Shown here: positions 37,934-50,759 of the stretch, one piece after another
Layout: each line of letters opens with the position of its first letter
Numbering within the stretch: the first letter of the stretch is position 1
NCBI GenBank assembly: GCA_026874595.1
Contig: CM049314.1
Location: 59,003,300-59,067,299, forward strand
DNA length: 64,000 nucleotides
Reading direction: 5' to 3'
Origin: Sipunculus nudus
Lineage: Eukaryota > Annelida > Sipuncula > Golfingiida > Sipunculidae
Made by a program: the position numbers and the translations under genes
Notes under the pieces: generated by a model
What the model saw: only the letters and a program-made list of their open reading frames with translations
Databases searched by the model: none
Told to the model about the DNA's origin: nothing

Positions 37934-38913
37934 GAAGCCGCCCCGCCGAGCGTCATCATTATCGAGGATCGAAGATGGCGCTGTGGTTGGATTTAATACC
38001 GAAGCTTCATCGGTCTGATAACCTATCAAACGATAACCATATCCTGGATAACCATAACAACAAGTCGACGTTTGAGGATGAGGGGACGCGGCCGCTCAAC
38101 CACAGGCAGATTTTTATACCACCTCCCATTCCACCAACTCCGCCCCCTTCCTTCTTGTACCGCCCTACCACAAAGAGAGCAATTACGCCGGAACCGGAAA
38201 CAACGACGCCATATTTCAGAACGAAAAAGCCACCGCGGCAGCGCGGCAGTAGTAGCAGCAGGCAACAAAATGGCGGCGTACCTACGGATAGTATAAAAAC
38301 ACCATCAAAGACGGATCGTACACGTATAACTAATATACCCACAAAAACCAGGCCAAAAGCCAATAACAGCACCGGCTTAGCAACAACTACTGGTTCTTCT
38401 GATAAAGGGACCCAGTTATCACTCAGTGTTATTGTGGCAATCGGATGTTCACTCCTTGTTTTGAATATATTGGTGTTTGCTGGTGTTTATTATCAGAGGG
38501 ACCGCATGAAAATGGAGATGCGAATGAAGCCGAAAGACTCGGAACAGTCTCAGTCTCTTCGCTCGGATGAATCTGAGCCATTAAAGGCAATGTACTCTGA
38601 TCAAATCAGTGATCATACGAACAGTTCATTAACGCCGCCACCGCCACCTATCGGTCAAATGACTAAACAGCAGCAGGCGAACTGCAACCCAAATCATCCG
38701 CTGCCTATACCACCACCCCAACCTCCATACTATGCACGCAATAACAGTGAGAAAAATCATTTATTAGACTCACCAAGGACACGTGATCCGCGGTATCCTC
38801 GCACACTCTCGCCACGTCACGTGAGGTTACCGGATACGCACGAATTGTGTACGAAACGTTCTTCCGATACCGGAAATGAGATGAACACTGCCAACAGAGA
38901 CACGGTTGTATGA
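37934..38913 (+). CDS. Neuroligin, last coding exon (stalk, transmembrane helix, cytoplasmic tail, stop)
   Basis: The exon starts after 'tgtattttatgcag' and reads to TGA at 38911-38913; 325 complete codons. It opens with the end of the fold (R-H-H-Y-R-G-S-K-M-A-L-W-L-D-L-I-P-K-L-H), followed by a Pro/Ser/Thr-rich extracellular stalk (about residues 440-576) suited to O-glycosylation. One hydrophobic helix runs about residues 578-601 (nt 38419-38490), including S-L-L-V-L-N-I-L-V-F-A; that block strongly resembles the vertebrate neuroligin membrane segment. A basic stop-transfer stretch (Q-R-D-R-M-K) follows, then a tail of about 139 residues with two proline runs (P-P-P-P-P and P-I-P-P-P-Q-P-P-Y-Y). 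The last residues, D-T-V-V, form a class I PDZ ligand. In vertebrates the equivalent C-terminus binds PSD-95-type scaffolds; binding here is inferred. Long antisense frames over this exon are shadows. Confidence 0.97.
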
Positions 38914-39196
38914 CGTCGATGTGGTCGACGATGTGGTAGCAATTACGTTATAGTGATTGAGTTTCACTGTAGTATAGAATCCTAATGAGTAGCGGTTACT
39001 ACGGGTAAAGCATGTCAAAGTACCGACTGTACCGCAGCGGTGAGCTGGAGAAAAAATAACCAGAACGAAGAGATCTGGAGGTTAAAACAGTGCACGGTCA
39101 TCTGCAAGAAAAATAGAGACGTCGATACCATACATAAGGAAGAAGGCGAGTGCTGCACCAAGTCATCCCCGCATAAGTCACGTGCGGAGCCGGAAA

Positions 39197-39284
39197 TGAC
39201 GTTTTCGGCGCCACAAGATGACGTAATCAGCCGGGAACTGTGACGTGGGTAACCAATACCGATGACGTCATTTCCAAGGAGTTA
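39197..39284. repeat. Four TGACGT hexamers at exact 22-bp spacing
   Basis: TGACGT starts at 39197, 39219, 39241 and 39263; the last is the full palindrome TGACGTCA, the cAMP response element core. The 16 bases between hexamers are poorly conserved from unit to unit. Either a decayed 22-bp minisatellite or a spaced cluster of CREB/ATF-type sites. Hexamer positions are read directly; function is inference. Confidence 0.7.
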
Positions 39285-39972
39285 GTGGAGCCGCCCGAAC
39301 TGGTCAAGGAAACACTTAAATGCGGGAAAAAAACAACAAATCAAAACAATATTGACAAAACAGTCCCGTTTGAAGAATTAGACAGCAGTGACCTGTCGTG
39401 CTCCAAGTTCTGAGCGAAATTTCCAGGCTGAACCCGGATAGGCCCATGTGAATTCACGTGACACGTAACCGTCATGTGCGACAATTTGCCCTTTTTGCAC
39501 GAAGAATCACGTGACAGAACATGTGACTTGCGGGAAGAAGCATGTATCAAGAATAATGAAATGTGATGCCAATTTCGCTATCCATGCAAAATGGATATTT
39601 TGTGATGAAATGTTTGTTAGGGTAGCGTGGTTACTATTAAACTTCAATAGAACTAATAAGAAAAAAAGTGCGTGTCATATACCGAAAATCTGGACAACCG
39701 CAGGGTGTGACTGCGCAGTAGCTTATTTCAATAATTATTATTTTATATCGAAAAAACAGAATGCGAATTATGATGACATTTAACTAACGCTGTCACGTCG
39801 CAGTCTACTAGAATGGCTGAAGTAATATTTTGTGGATATATCCATGTATGATAGTTGTGTAGAATTCGGAATTGCCTAGTGCCGACATATTCTAAATTGT
39901 AACACTAAGTTCCCGTTTAATACGGGACACCATTAATGTCTTTGTACTGGAATGCACCAAAAGCATTGCGTT

Positions 39973-39978
39973 AATAAA
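39973..39978 (+). terminator. Candidate polyadenylation signal AATAAA
   Basis: The first canonical AATAAA after the neuroligin stop codon, about 1.06 kb downstream. No cDNA evidence is available, so its use is inferred. Confidence 0.4.
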
Positions 39979-39995
39979 ATCGTTTAAAGGGCTAA

Positions 39996-42900
39996 GTGTT
40001 AATACTAATATGTTACAAGACGAGGGAATTCAATTATTCGTAAACATTTCTAAAGGTTGTATTATTTTCATTATTTAACCTAAATAATGGTTGACCATGG
40101 GCCGAGTTTACATCCTAGATACATACAGTTCGTGTAGTTTCTTATAAATTATGTCAAATTCCACAAGAATTATGATATATGCCCCCTTAGGACACACTTG
40201 GCATAGCCATAGAGGCAAAAAAAACGAGAGACACTTTTTTGCATTTTAATAGTGCCCTGTTTCTTAGCCGTGACAACCCGACTCAGTAGGCAATCGGGAT
40301 AATTGGGCTGGTAAGCCTGCTCTAGTTTATTTTGATTTACAGTGTACCTTTAGGCCATGCAGCGTTGTAAGAAATGACGAAAATATTTGCATCTTCATAA
40401 GGCCTTATAATGCGTTCCTCAGACTTAGATGTAAGGACACTCTGGCGCCAGCAATCTGGTCGTAATGCCTGAGGGTCGATATGACGCTACCTGTTTCTGC
40501 GATTACATGACGGGAACTTTACGTGTTGTACTATCCCCAAGTGGTAAAATAGTGTTTTATAACTATACCTTGAATCAACCTCGGCGCAGGGATATATGGT
40601 CTATTGTGCACCGACCTGCTGGCAGTCACGGACTTAAGCCTGTTCGACCTGACATTCGACCCAGTCACCGCCTAACTTGTATGATCACGTCATTAGCAAA
40701 TGTAAACAACATGTGACTCTCGCTCCCTTGGCACCCATGTCTTATGTCAGAATGCAATAATGTTCAATTCCCCAAATCCTTTTACATTTTGTTGAAAAGA
40801 CCACAACAAGTGTCGTAGCACTATCACCGTGCATATACATCTGCAACAATTCTGGAAACATTTGTATCACGTAAACTATCTAAGGAAGCACGTGCTTAAA
40901 TTTCATTTTATATTTACAATACCGCGTCACTGATATTAAACCGCAAAAAAGATCCACAGGTTTATCAATATATGAAAACTTTCACGGACAAATACCTTCT
41001 GTGGTTATATTTATAGTGGATATTGTTGAAAAATAGTCAATTTACTTAGTGTTGTTTTAATGTTACGCTTCTCAGGCCAAATGGCTCGATTTCGGCTTGA
41101 GAGCGTGCGGTGCGCACAAATGTGTGCATGAGATCTATCCTTGTACTTCATAAACAGATCTCATGTGTAGAGAATGACCTTGAACAGCCTGGTGTTGGCT
41201 GCTAGAGGGCGTTGCAATCCTGTCTGGGGAAAATAAAGTAAAATATCTCAGGATTTAGACAAAATTAGGGGACATGACGCTTCTTAGGACACACTATGTA
41301 TCACCCACTACAGGTCAAGGCGAACAATGCGTTTGTTCAAGACGTGGCTGCGGAGGAGATGCGTGACATGTCCAGTGCAATCAGCGTCATTGACCTATCC
41401 ATGAACGCTATGTTACCTTAATCGCAAATTCATTTAATGAATAATCATGAACAGAGCAGTTGCGACTAACCAATCAAGTTTCCGTTTTCAAAGTAAACGG
41501 TCAATCATCACACACGCGCAAAATTTACATAATTTGGGCGACTCTCCCAAACAAAACACTGGTAGTCTGCATGGGTATACGGGGCCCATTAGCATAATTA
41601 GGTTAAAGGGCGGATCAGAAGGCCTCTGGTGGATAAGTCAATTATAATATTGATTACCCTTTGGCCGTTGCTTGGAACGCATCAAATTGCAATGTAGGTA
41701 GCTTAATCACCAGGCGCTTGGATCCCTTTGTGTGCAGATACTGGCCTAAATAATGTTCAATCAACCTTAACAACAATCCCCTACCGTTAAACGACCTGTA
41801 AACCAGGATAAAAAGCTTGCCGGTACTTATCAATATAATGAAGTAACAAATCTGCAATCCAAGTTTACGAACGATGGGCGATAATAGAAGAAATCATTTG
41901 AAATCCTTATGATCTTCAAGTATTTCTGAGAAAAGAAACTTACAGTCAATAATTGGTCGGTTCTTCTTTCTAATGAAGCATAAACTATTCCAATAGACCT
42001 AGTGTATCACTTGTAATGAGCACTCGTTTGCAACTGATCTGCATCCATTGATTACCTGTTACCCAAAACAAGGAAATCATATTGCATCCAATAAGGTCCT
42101 CAGTAAGGATTCCCCACTGGAACCTGACACCTGATTGGTCGATAATAGTAATCTGGGATAAATGTCTTTTCGTCGCTAAATGGCTGCAGAGGGAAACAAC
42201 ATAAAATACGTGAGCTCACAAAGCAAAGTGTAAATCAAAATCTATGGCAAATGTTCAATTGCTATGTTGCGTATCATTTGCGGCTATCATTTATTTCCCG
42301 CCAGGGGAAATACCAATATGCCAAAATACTGAGTAAAACGGATTTATGTAAGGTGTTATTAGAAAGAAAACGAACATATCTAACAATTTGTCAGGTTTAT
42401 TTTATTTGTCAGGTGACATTGTACCTGTATGCCATGTGGCCTTCGTAAAAAAATGACGATAATGTTTAAATCCTCATCAAGATTTTAAAGTGAGGCCCAA
42501 CATACAAGATCCGAGGGCAACCTGACGCTGATCGGGTACTTTCTATTTCCAGAGAGCCGTAAAGACGCTGAAGATCTCTTCGCAAAGATTATTCTTAAAC
42601 TGCAGATGTCCCTAAGGAAACACGATTCATGTCACAATTGAACATCAGACACCAATCCAACCCTAACGGTTGGTTAGTTCTCGGGTATTAGAAATACGTG
42701 CTCGGCATCATTCTCTATTTAACAGTACAACCTTGACAAACTCGTAAGATTTTGATTTTGTAAATTGACGAAATGCTAATTACTCTCTATTCCACATATA
42801 ATTAAATGCCGCTTTGATTGGCAAGAAGACAGGGCAAGGTTTCCAGCTTCATCTGATGAATTAATTTCTCATGCAGAAACAAGTTACCGCTGCGTGCTGC

Positions 42901-44174
42901 AAGTCGTATATTGTTTGAGAAATGTATGACAATTACCTGAAATTAATTGGATACCTAATACCTATAACCGGTACACGCCAGGTACCTTGCACGTCAAGGT
43001 AACAGGGATAAAAAAGCATTAATAATTAGCACTAGAATATATAAATGAACTTGAAATCCGAGTTTCAGTTAATGTAAGCCTCCACCGTGTTTCCATAAAC
43101 TTATTCGGCCTATATTCCCCGGTTCACTCCTCCATAAGTGACCGTACATTTGTGAATATTCCTTGATGACGTTCCAGAATCCGGATAAAGCACCGGATCC
43201 ACAGGAAAATCATTTCAATTCCGGAAAATTTCGAGAATATCCCATGAGATTTTGTTCAGGAACATTGTTTTGAACAAACACACACAAACAAACAAACAAA
43301 AATACGCATAAGCTGGAATTTATTTATTGTGATATAATATCCGATGATAGCATAAAGTACAATCTATATCTAAGAATATCCGCAAATATATTTGTAAAAT
43401 ATAAGTTAAGACATTTACACTTAAAGCAAAACTAAGATTTATCCATTATCATATATGAGCATACCGTCTCCATCTGCATCCGCCTGTTTCCAAAACAAAG
43501 AAACTGGTATCAATTTCAAGGTTTTAATGACGCAAACTTATAATGCCCCTTACCTCCAAAATGTTATGACATGTGTATATTTTATATAGACCACTTAAAA
43601 TTATCAATTATTTGATAAATTATTTAAAAATTTCAGTTGTTGTAATAGACAAGGCTAAAGGACTGCGTTTACTGCACATGAAAAGCATTCGACAAAGTTT
43701 GGTAAAAAATAATAAACATAAAATCCAGTCAGTTATATCAAATTTTAACCTTTTCAAATCGAGAGCTTATACATGTATATTCACCCTGTAGATCTGATCA
43801 CTGGATTACTTCAAACAAAGGGACACTTTTTGTGTTTTTAACGAATTTTACTCTTCTCATTTTCAAACATCCAAAGCTATGTTATGCACGTAAGATTTAA
43901 ATCCGAGATATTTCCTCAAGAAGATTATATTCAAACTAATCACAAAATCATTAAAAACTTAAAGATAGCCTGTAACCATTTTTTTCAGCAAGTAGCTAGT
44001 TGTCACTTTACATCAATTTGTGTTAGACCCATAAAGTATTTTTTCCCCTGAAATAAAGTCCAAGAAAGATAAGTAATGGGCCAAGGGATAGTATTGTAGG
44101 TCTTCATTGCATCTAAAGATTCATGATTTCTTTTCGGGGGTTAAGTGGATCATATTTAATAGTTTTATGTGTAA

Positions 44175-44225
<51 letters not shown>

Positions 44226-45129
44226 AATAGAATTTTAATATAAACAAAATATAATAGCACATAAATATATTTACTACTAGATATAATCATATTTTATTTC
44301 AAGTTGACACTATATTTCCCATTGTGTCTTCTTTGAGAAAACCCCCACTGGGCTAATCGTTTTGACTATCCCTGATTCAGCAAATCCAGCGTCGCAACTA
44401 AGCTTCGGTGGAGAGAGAGCTAGGCCCGTCTTTATTTGCACCCCGTCAGGCACCTCTGTTGGAAAGTGTTCTGTTTCATAACAATCTTAGGTTAATTCCT
44501 TATTATCCCAGAAGTCAAACTTTTTTGGTAAAATAGTTGACGGTAATTACCGTATACTTAAACCATCTTTCTCCGGGGCTCTTTGGCATCAGTACAGACC
44601 AAATACTGTCACGTGAACAGATCTTAATTATAAGGTAACTTCTATCATGCATTGGGAAAAAATAGTTAGTTCGTTCCCGGACGCAAACCCATGTCAAACA
44701 CGTCCTGAAAAAACTGGCCTTTCTTATCGTCTTTTGCTTTTTTTTTATTTAACAATCAAGGTAATTAAAGGTTCAAGGGATGTTCTTGTGTTTTGATTAT
44801 AAACAGCGACAGTTTTGTCGGCCTTCCATCCCCTAAATATTATAAACACATAATTATAAATTAAACTGCCAGGAATCGGCAGATTTTGGTTTATTTTTAT
44901 AGAAGTTCCATATAATTATTTCAAAAGACGTCGGGCATCGGATAAAGCCCTTTAAGTTTAAGTAAAACTGTAAAACAGAGTAAAGGGCTTTTTGACGCAC
45001 TCTTGGCTCACACTAGGTTAATTAACCCTTTTTTGTCCTGTTTACCCTTTTATAGCCAGCCATTTTCAATTACTGAGTACATTAACAGAATCCTGTGAGC
45101 TAACTCTGTAAGAAGCATTACAGAGTCCC
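39996..45129. other. Intergenic, no gene recognised
   Basis: Both strands read; only short frames without recognisable family blocks. A (TA)n tract at 44178-44222 and an ACAA/CAAA simple run at 43273-43302 are the only clear structures. Confidence 0.6.
44178..44222. repeat. (TA)n microsatellite
   Basis: Pure TA run of about 45 bp. Confidence 0.9.
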
Positions 45130-47090
45130 TCCCGCCCTTGCCGTTCAGACATTTCTTGACACTAAAAAAAAACACTTCCTTCCTTCCTTTGAGTTGCATT
45201 TCATCTCGTGTATGCATTTATCTGATAAAAAGAACACAGTTTTGTAACATATGGCTTCTTGGCCACAAGAGCTAGTCCCTCGAATGAAAATATGGCAAGG
45301 GCATGAGGGACTTTTGTATCGTGTATCTGTGGTCATAATACTTGTGTTTTAATCCAATTAAAAAGGATACAAAACAGTCGTTGTTCCCACTCGTATACTG
45401 CGTCCCGACCATATTATGTACTCAAAGTGTAACCATGACAACCAGTCGTTGAACCGACGGAACGCGGACTCCAATGACCTCATCACCATGACGTCACTTG
45501 CGATCCTCCTGCAGACGACAATGTTGTTTCCTGAAGAATAGTATTCTAATTTAGCAAAGGTCAAATACCAAGGCCTATATTTCAGTTTATTCCAGTGAGA
45601 AGCAAATGTAGTCACTTATAGCGACGTTACTGCCAGTCATTTATCAATAGTAATACAAGAAGGAATTTGCTGTGGCCTTAGCTAAATCACGATTAGCTAA
45701 AACATCTAGGTCATAAGTGTTAAGTTGTGCACAGATAACGATAACACGAAAGGAAAAAACGTTCACAAACAAGACTCATAGAGAGTTCTGTCAGGAGCGA
45801 GATATACTTGCCAGAGACATCTGGCGGTGAAATGGTTCACTGGAATTCCTAGGCCTTGTGATTAATGATGATGCTAAAATTGCCCACATTTCTTTTAATT
45901 CACAAGACAAGAAGAGTACATTTTATTTCAACATTTAGCGGCTTTTTTAAAATATTGATTAAGGTTTTTATATTTATCTTATACTTTTGCATTTCTATTT
46001 ATAAATTTTAATTGACGTATTTGTTTAGAGCATAAAACAGATAAATGTGTGTTGAGGTAGAGAGAAATAAGATAAGTATCGTTGTGAAAGTAGAATATAG
46101 AAGGGCATTAAATATAAGTATATGGTATATTAACTTAAAATAAAGCACGCGCCCTTTGTTGTTGATTGCCCAACAGGCTGTCCTCGCGGGGCAGTAAACC
46201 TGACGACCTTACACCTCGCTATCTGAGCTCACACCCTCTGTCGCACCTCGGTCTCAACACCGGAATTGCCGAAAGTAAGTGGCCAAAATACGCCCTAATA
46301 TTAAAAATATATATATATATAAGTTTTTTAACGTGCACGTTAGCGCTTGATTCTAAGGAATACACCTACACGGAATCAATTTCACATTTTATCGGGTCGA
46401 GAACTTATTTCACGGCAAACGACCGGAGCCGTGGATTTGGTTCACTCTCCACATTTTTCCTGCTTTCGAATAAACCAGCGCACAAATGAATTACACATTA
46501 TTCCATTTCACGCAACGAGACCAATTTATACATGAATTACTACTTACCTGCGAAGAGACTATTGGTAAATATAAGAGATTTCTAATTGAAAATTGCTGAT
46601 AAATAAATGACGTGTATATCTGCTACTGGCACTGGAGGAATCATAATAAATGTAGTGAAATTAAGATCCGTCATTGGCACTGAATGTGTCAATATATCAC
46701 ACATGGTATAAGAATGTCAAATTGATAGAAGTACAGCAATACAGCATTGAAAAGGGGGTCACATTCGAATGTTAAAGCATCTGTTCTGTGCCATGATCTG
46801 TTCTACTTAATTAACCAGTCTTCACTTGACTCTAAACAGACATAGCCTCAACAAATCCAAGGTGCAGCTACTCATTACAGCTATTTATACGGACGAACTA
46901 CTCAGGGATTTACCAATAAGAGCTCGGAGGACAGATAAAACCTGGACTTTTTAAAAGCGGCGCTCGGACCACATACCTTCTTCTGGAAGAACTGCCATTA
47001 TTAAGGGTGTTATCAGGAAACAAATATTTAGATGACAGAGTTATGATTAATGGTACACTGCCCCGCAAGGTGGACACAAGCGGCTTAAGG
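45130..47090. repeat. Segmental duplication copy 1, first part
   Basis: Colinear with 59350-60780 in the same orientation. Matching landmarks: 'aaaaggatacaaaac' (45361/59510), 'ttatgtactcaaagtgtaaccatgacaacca' region (45415/59569), 'ccagwgacatctggcgg' (45812/59915), 'aggtcataagtg' (45708/59822), 'ttaaccagtctt' (46810/60446), 'ccttcttctgga' (46977/60670) and 'gagttatgattaatggtaca' (47037/60731). By eye roughly three-quarters identical in alignable runs. About 600 bp near 46140-46770 has no partner in copy 2. The homology stops at about 47090, where an insert begins. Confidence 0.85.
45395..45508 (-). other. Conserved segment in duplication copy 1, possible exon on the - strand
   Basis: On the - strand, a candidate acceptor ('tgtcgtctgcag') is followed by a frame encoding R-R-F-N-D-W-L-S-W-L-H-F-E-Y-I-I-W-S-G. 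The partner in copy 2 (59550-59665) has the same layout. A perfect TGACGTCA lies at its start in both copies. I do not recognise the peptide. The frames diverge after W-S-G because of an indel, and most codon differences change the amino acid, so coding status is doubtful. Confidence 0.25.
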
Positions 47091-47105
47091 TGGTTTTCCA
47101 TAATT

Positions 47106-47727
47106 TAGTGCGTAGTCCGTATCCTTAGTCCGCATGCGTAGTCCGCAAAAATCGCTTTGTAAAATGTTGAACTGTGCAGTTTCCATTTATCCGTATGCAT
47201 AGTCCGTATGCGTAGTCCGTATCCGTTCGCTGCCGGGATCGATTTTTGCGCTTTACACATACCAATCACCTTGTCAATTTTAGGTTTAACATAGAGTTTT
47301 CCCATTCAGTCCGTGCTGTATGAACAAAATCTATTTCCACTGGTATAAATGTCATTTCTGATATCAGTCTTTCGTAAACCAGACATATTCCCTTAGTGAT
47401 ATTTGGTTGAATTTTGTTTCTGTTTCCTTAATATACACGTGCATGTTTTCCAAATACATGAATAAACATCAGAACCACGTGTAAAATAATAATAATTAAG
47501 ATCCGTTTTGAAAATATAGATATAATATAAATATTTAAACGATTTAACTAACGAACTTATGTTGCTAATATTTGGAAATTTTCAATAAATATATGGTGAA
47601 ATTCCTTACAAAGAAAGAAAATCTTCAGCCATCGAGCGCTTATCAACAGGGAGTACGGACTACGCAAACGTACTTATGGAAAACAAACTTTGCGGATGCC
47701 GACTACGCATGCGGACTACGGATTATT
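47106..47727. mobile_element. Inverted-repeat element built of 'gcgtagtccgtat' subunits
   Basis: 'agtccgcatgcgtagtc' at 47127-47143 is exactly inverted at 47701-47717. The left arm carries further copies of 'cgtagtccgtat' (47110-47225), and the right arm has 'cggactacgc' near 47656 as well. The centre is AT-rich and non-coding. A MITE-like foldback; exact ends and target site not resolved. Confidence 0.65.
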
Positions 47728-50715
47728 ATTATTATTAAAACATATTTATACAGGGTAGCCCGTTCAGACAAGATTGTCTGATCTGCCACAGGGCCCTGTT
47801 GGGCTACAAATTTTATACAATGTATAAAACATGTAAAATGCAATCGGAATTAATAAAAGTGACTAAATATAAAATTAAGCAGCAAGATGGGATATTAAAC
47901 ACGAAAATATATAACTATGACATTTAACGTAATATACAGCAAGGGGTGATACTGAACATGAATAAGATCTTTACTATCAAACTGTGAACAATTATAGTTA
48001 TTCATTCTTTGATCTGAAAGTTATGGACGATTTTGTGCTCGAAGTCACTCAGAAGTGCTGGGATTTGATTCAAATATGTATAACTCGGAAGTCACAGAGA
48101 CGCACTGGTTAACTTGTGTTCAGTTAAGAGCCACAGCCCAAATGCAGTTTCATTATAATTATAGCGGCATGCACATATTTAAATTGCTTATGCATGATTC
48201 TGCTTTTAATGAGTGTATAATACAATACATGATACAAAATCGGAAAACTATGTTCTCAATTTTTTGTTTTGTAAATTTAATATAAATGTATACAGATATG
48301 TGGGTGTATTTTCACGTGTTATATTTCACCCCATGAAATATATTAATAAAATCTATAGCCATGTTTTTGTTAAAAATATTTATATTTACATGGGCAGGGC
48401 ATGGGAGGGAAGATTTTAATTCTTAAAATATACAATATAAAGAGTACATTTTGAGGCACCTTAAACAAAAGATAATGAGGATTTTCTGTTCCGCAACTAT
48501 TCTCCTACATGTTTTTGAAAAATGTGTTCAACCTTTAGGTTGTTGGGCTTATTTATATAATTCTATAAAATTACGGTATAAACTGGAAAATCCAAATATC
48601 CAATAGTTTGTAACATGTTAATGTCAATGATGAAATACGCGCCTATACATTTATAACTTGCAAAATGTCACCTTTTAAATGTAGCATTCGTTGTAAAATA
48701 ATTGATATGTTTAAGTCTTATAACAATCTTTGCATTTTACCGACTTTTGTGATTTGTGAGCGCACAGGCTCGGACAGCAGAGCACAGTGCGTGAGTCTGA
48801 GTATCAGCCGAGGAGCCGTGTTATGACCGATAAAAGTGACATGTGATAATGGAAAGACTCCATCTCTCAATAAACAAGTATATTTTTGGATGCTCTCTAA
48901 GTGGAGTAAAAATCACAGACTTGTTCATTAATATCGCCAACTCATGAACTGGAAAGTAATAAATTTAATAATGTAATTGCTAGGGAATAAAAAGGTAATC
49001 TGAAAATAAATGAAAATTGATTACGAATAAATGGGAAAAGAACTCGATACGTCTGAACGGGATTGCGCCCCCTATGGATGCACCACTGAATAATAAATAT
49101 GGTATAATACACCCTAATATGGCATTAAAAATACAGTTATAAATTACGATGTCATTCAATATAAAAACAATCATATATTTTCCATACGTTGAACAAATAT
49201 GAAAATTCAATATATCCCAGTAGGACATCGCTGGAATAAACAAACATGTATCACACAAAACTTAAACGAAATGTCTTTCAATATGTTAGAAATCTACGAT
49301 ATTTAAAGAATGTTAAAATATATCTTAGAAAAGGGATGCAACAGTCAAGATAATATATAACATACTAATACATGTGTGATTATAAAATCGGGTCGATTTG
49401 TAAATTAAGCAAATAATAATTTTTTTTTAACTCAAATTAATTCTTGTTCAAGTTTTTAACACTTCCTTCAAACTTTTTCAATCTTGTATTTATATTCTAA
49501 TAATTTCACTCCTGGTGTTTCAACATAACATTTCAACTTCAAATAAATGGATATTTAATAATATTTTAAAGTATATTTGCAACTGATTTCACTCTCAAGC
49601 GTTATAATATATGCATGATAAGGGCATCTAAACAGAATGTGCTCCCTTCAACTTCGGATTTCTGTACGATTACAACGATCTCGATAAAAATTCCAATTTT
49701 GTGTTCAGAGGAGATCGTTGAACGTAAAATCTTTGATAAATAACCATATAGGATCTTTATCGACACGTATGACATTTGGGGCTTCAAGTAAAATTCTGTC
49801 TAGAGGTGACCTGGTGTCTTAAAGATGCTACGGGATATAGGCATTTATTGAACCTGTTGCTTATTTAAGATTCAAACCTTGAAATTCCACATATAAATGA
49901 TGACACCATGCAATAAAGGAACCAAACCGTTTTGATAAATAAAGTTAGATATTTACCGCTAAGATAAATATTTGAATTACAAATATAAATTATTCCTATT
50001 CTACTTTTGCTGTATAGTCATTTTATATCTTTATATAATCCATCTGAATATTCCGTGTATACTCACTATTTTTATTTGATTCTTATATTTAAATCCTCGT
50101 AAACAAAATTAACAGATAGGATGTTTTTTCTTAGGCCTGGTAATCACCGGTCTATAGTCGGAATTCCCGATACAGTCGTACCGTTCGCTTTCGGACCTCC
50201 TTCCCTTCGGACTAGATGCTGGTATCAGTTTCTATTATTAAACAGATTTTTTTTTATATCTATAACATTTGCTCTTTGCTCATTTATTTTTAAACATTTA
50301 CTGAACTTTTCTGGCTATGTCAAATGTTTTGTTTAATGTTTCATTGATTTGTTGTTGATTTTTTTTCAACTGACGCATTTTACAATATATCCATAAAAAG
50401 TTTTGATGTTTGTGCCCTGCGGTTTTACAAATTTTTAGAACATTAATTTGATGAATAATGTACCTAACAGCATAAAAATGTCGATAAAATATTTAATCGT
50501 TCTGCAAAAACAGAAACTATTGTTTTTATATTATCAAAAAAAATTTACAATCGGCATTATATCAATTTACACATGCATTGTGTATTTCTCTCTGTTCTCT
50601 CTGTTCTCAAAAAAATTATTGTAAAGCATCATGTATATTATGCTATTTTGGCAAAGTTTCAAAATATGAATTGAAACAAGTTCCATTTACAGCAGGAACA
50701 TATAGGGGAAAATAT

Positions 50716-50722
<7 letters not shown>

Positions 50723-50755
<33 letters not shown>
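50723..50755. repeat. (TA)n microsatellite
   Basis: Pure TA run of about 33 bp. Confidence 0.9.

Positions 50756-50759
<4 letters not shown>

Larger units (their letters stand above)
38914..39995 (+). other. Probable neuroligin 3' UTR
   Basis: Transcribed region inferred from the stop codon to the first clear AATAAA. Its first 650 bases are visibly less AT-rich than the flanks. It contains a block of four TGACGT hexamers at 22-bp steps (39197-39284) and open but unassigned frames at 38985-39243 and 39240-39413. The end is a guess based only on the AATAAA; a variant ATTAAA occurs near 39636. Confidence 0.45.

Noticed and set aside
38007-38372. Antisense frames of 80-121 codons over the last neuroligin exon
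   Set aside because: Shadows of the Pro/Thr-rich sense coding sequence.
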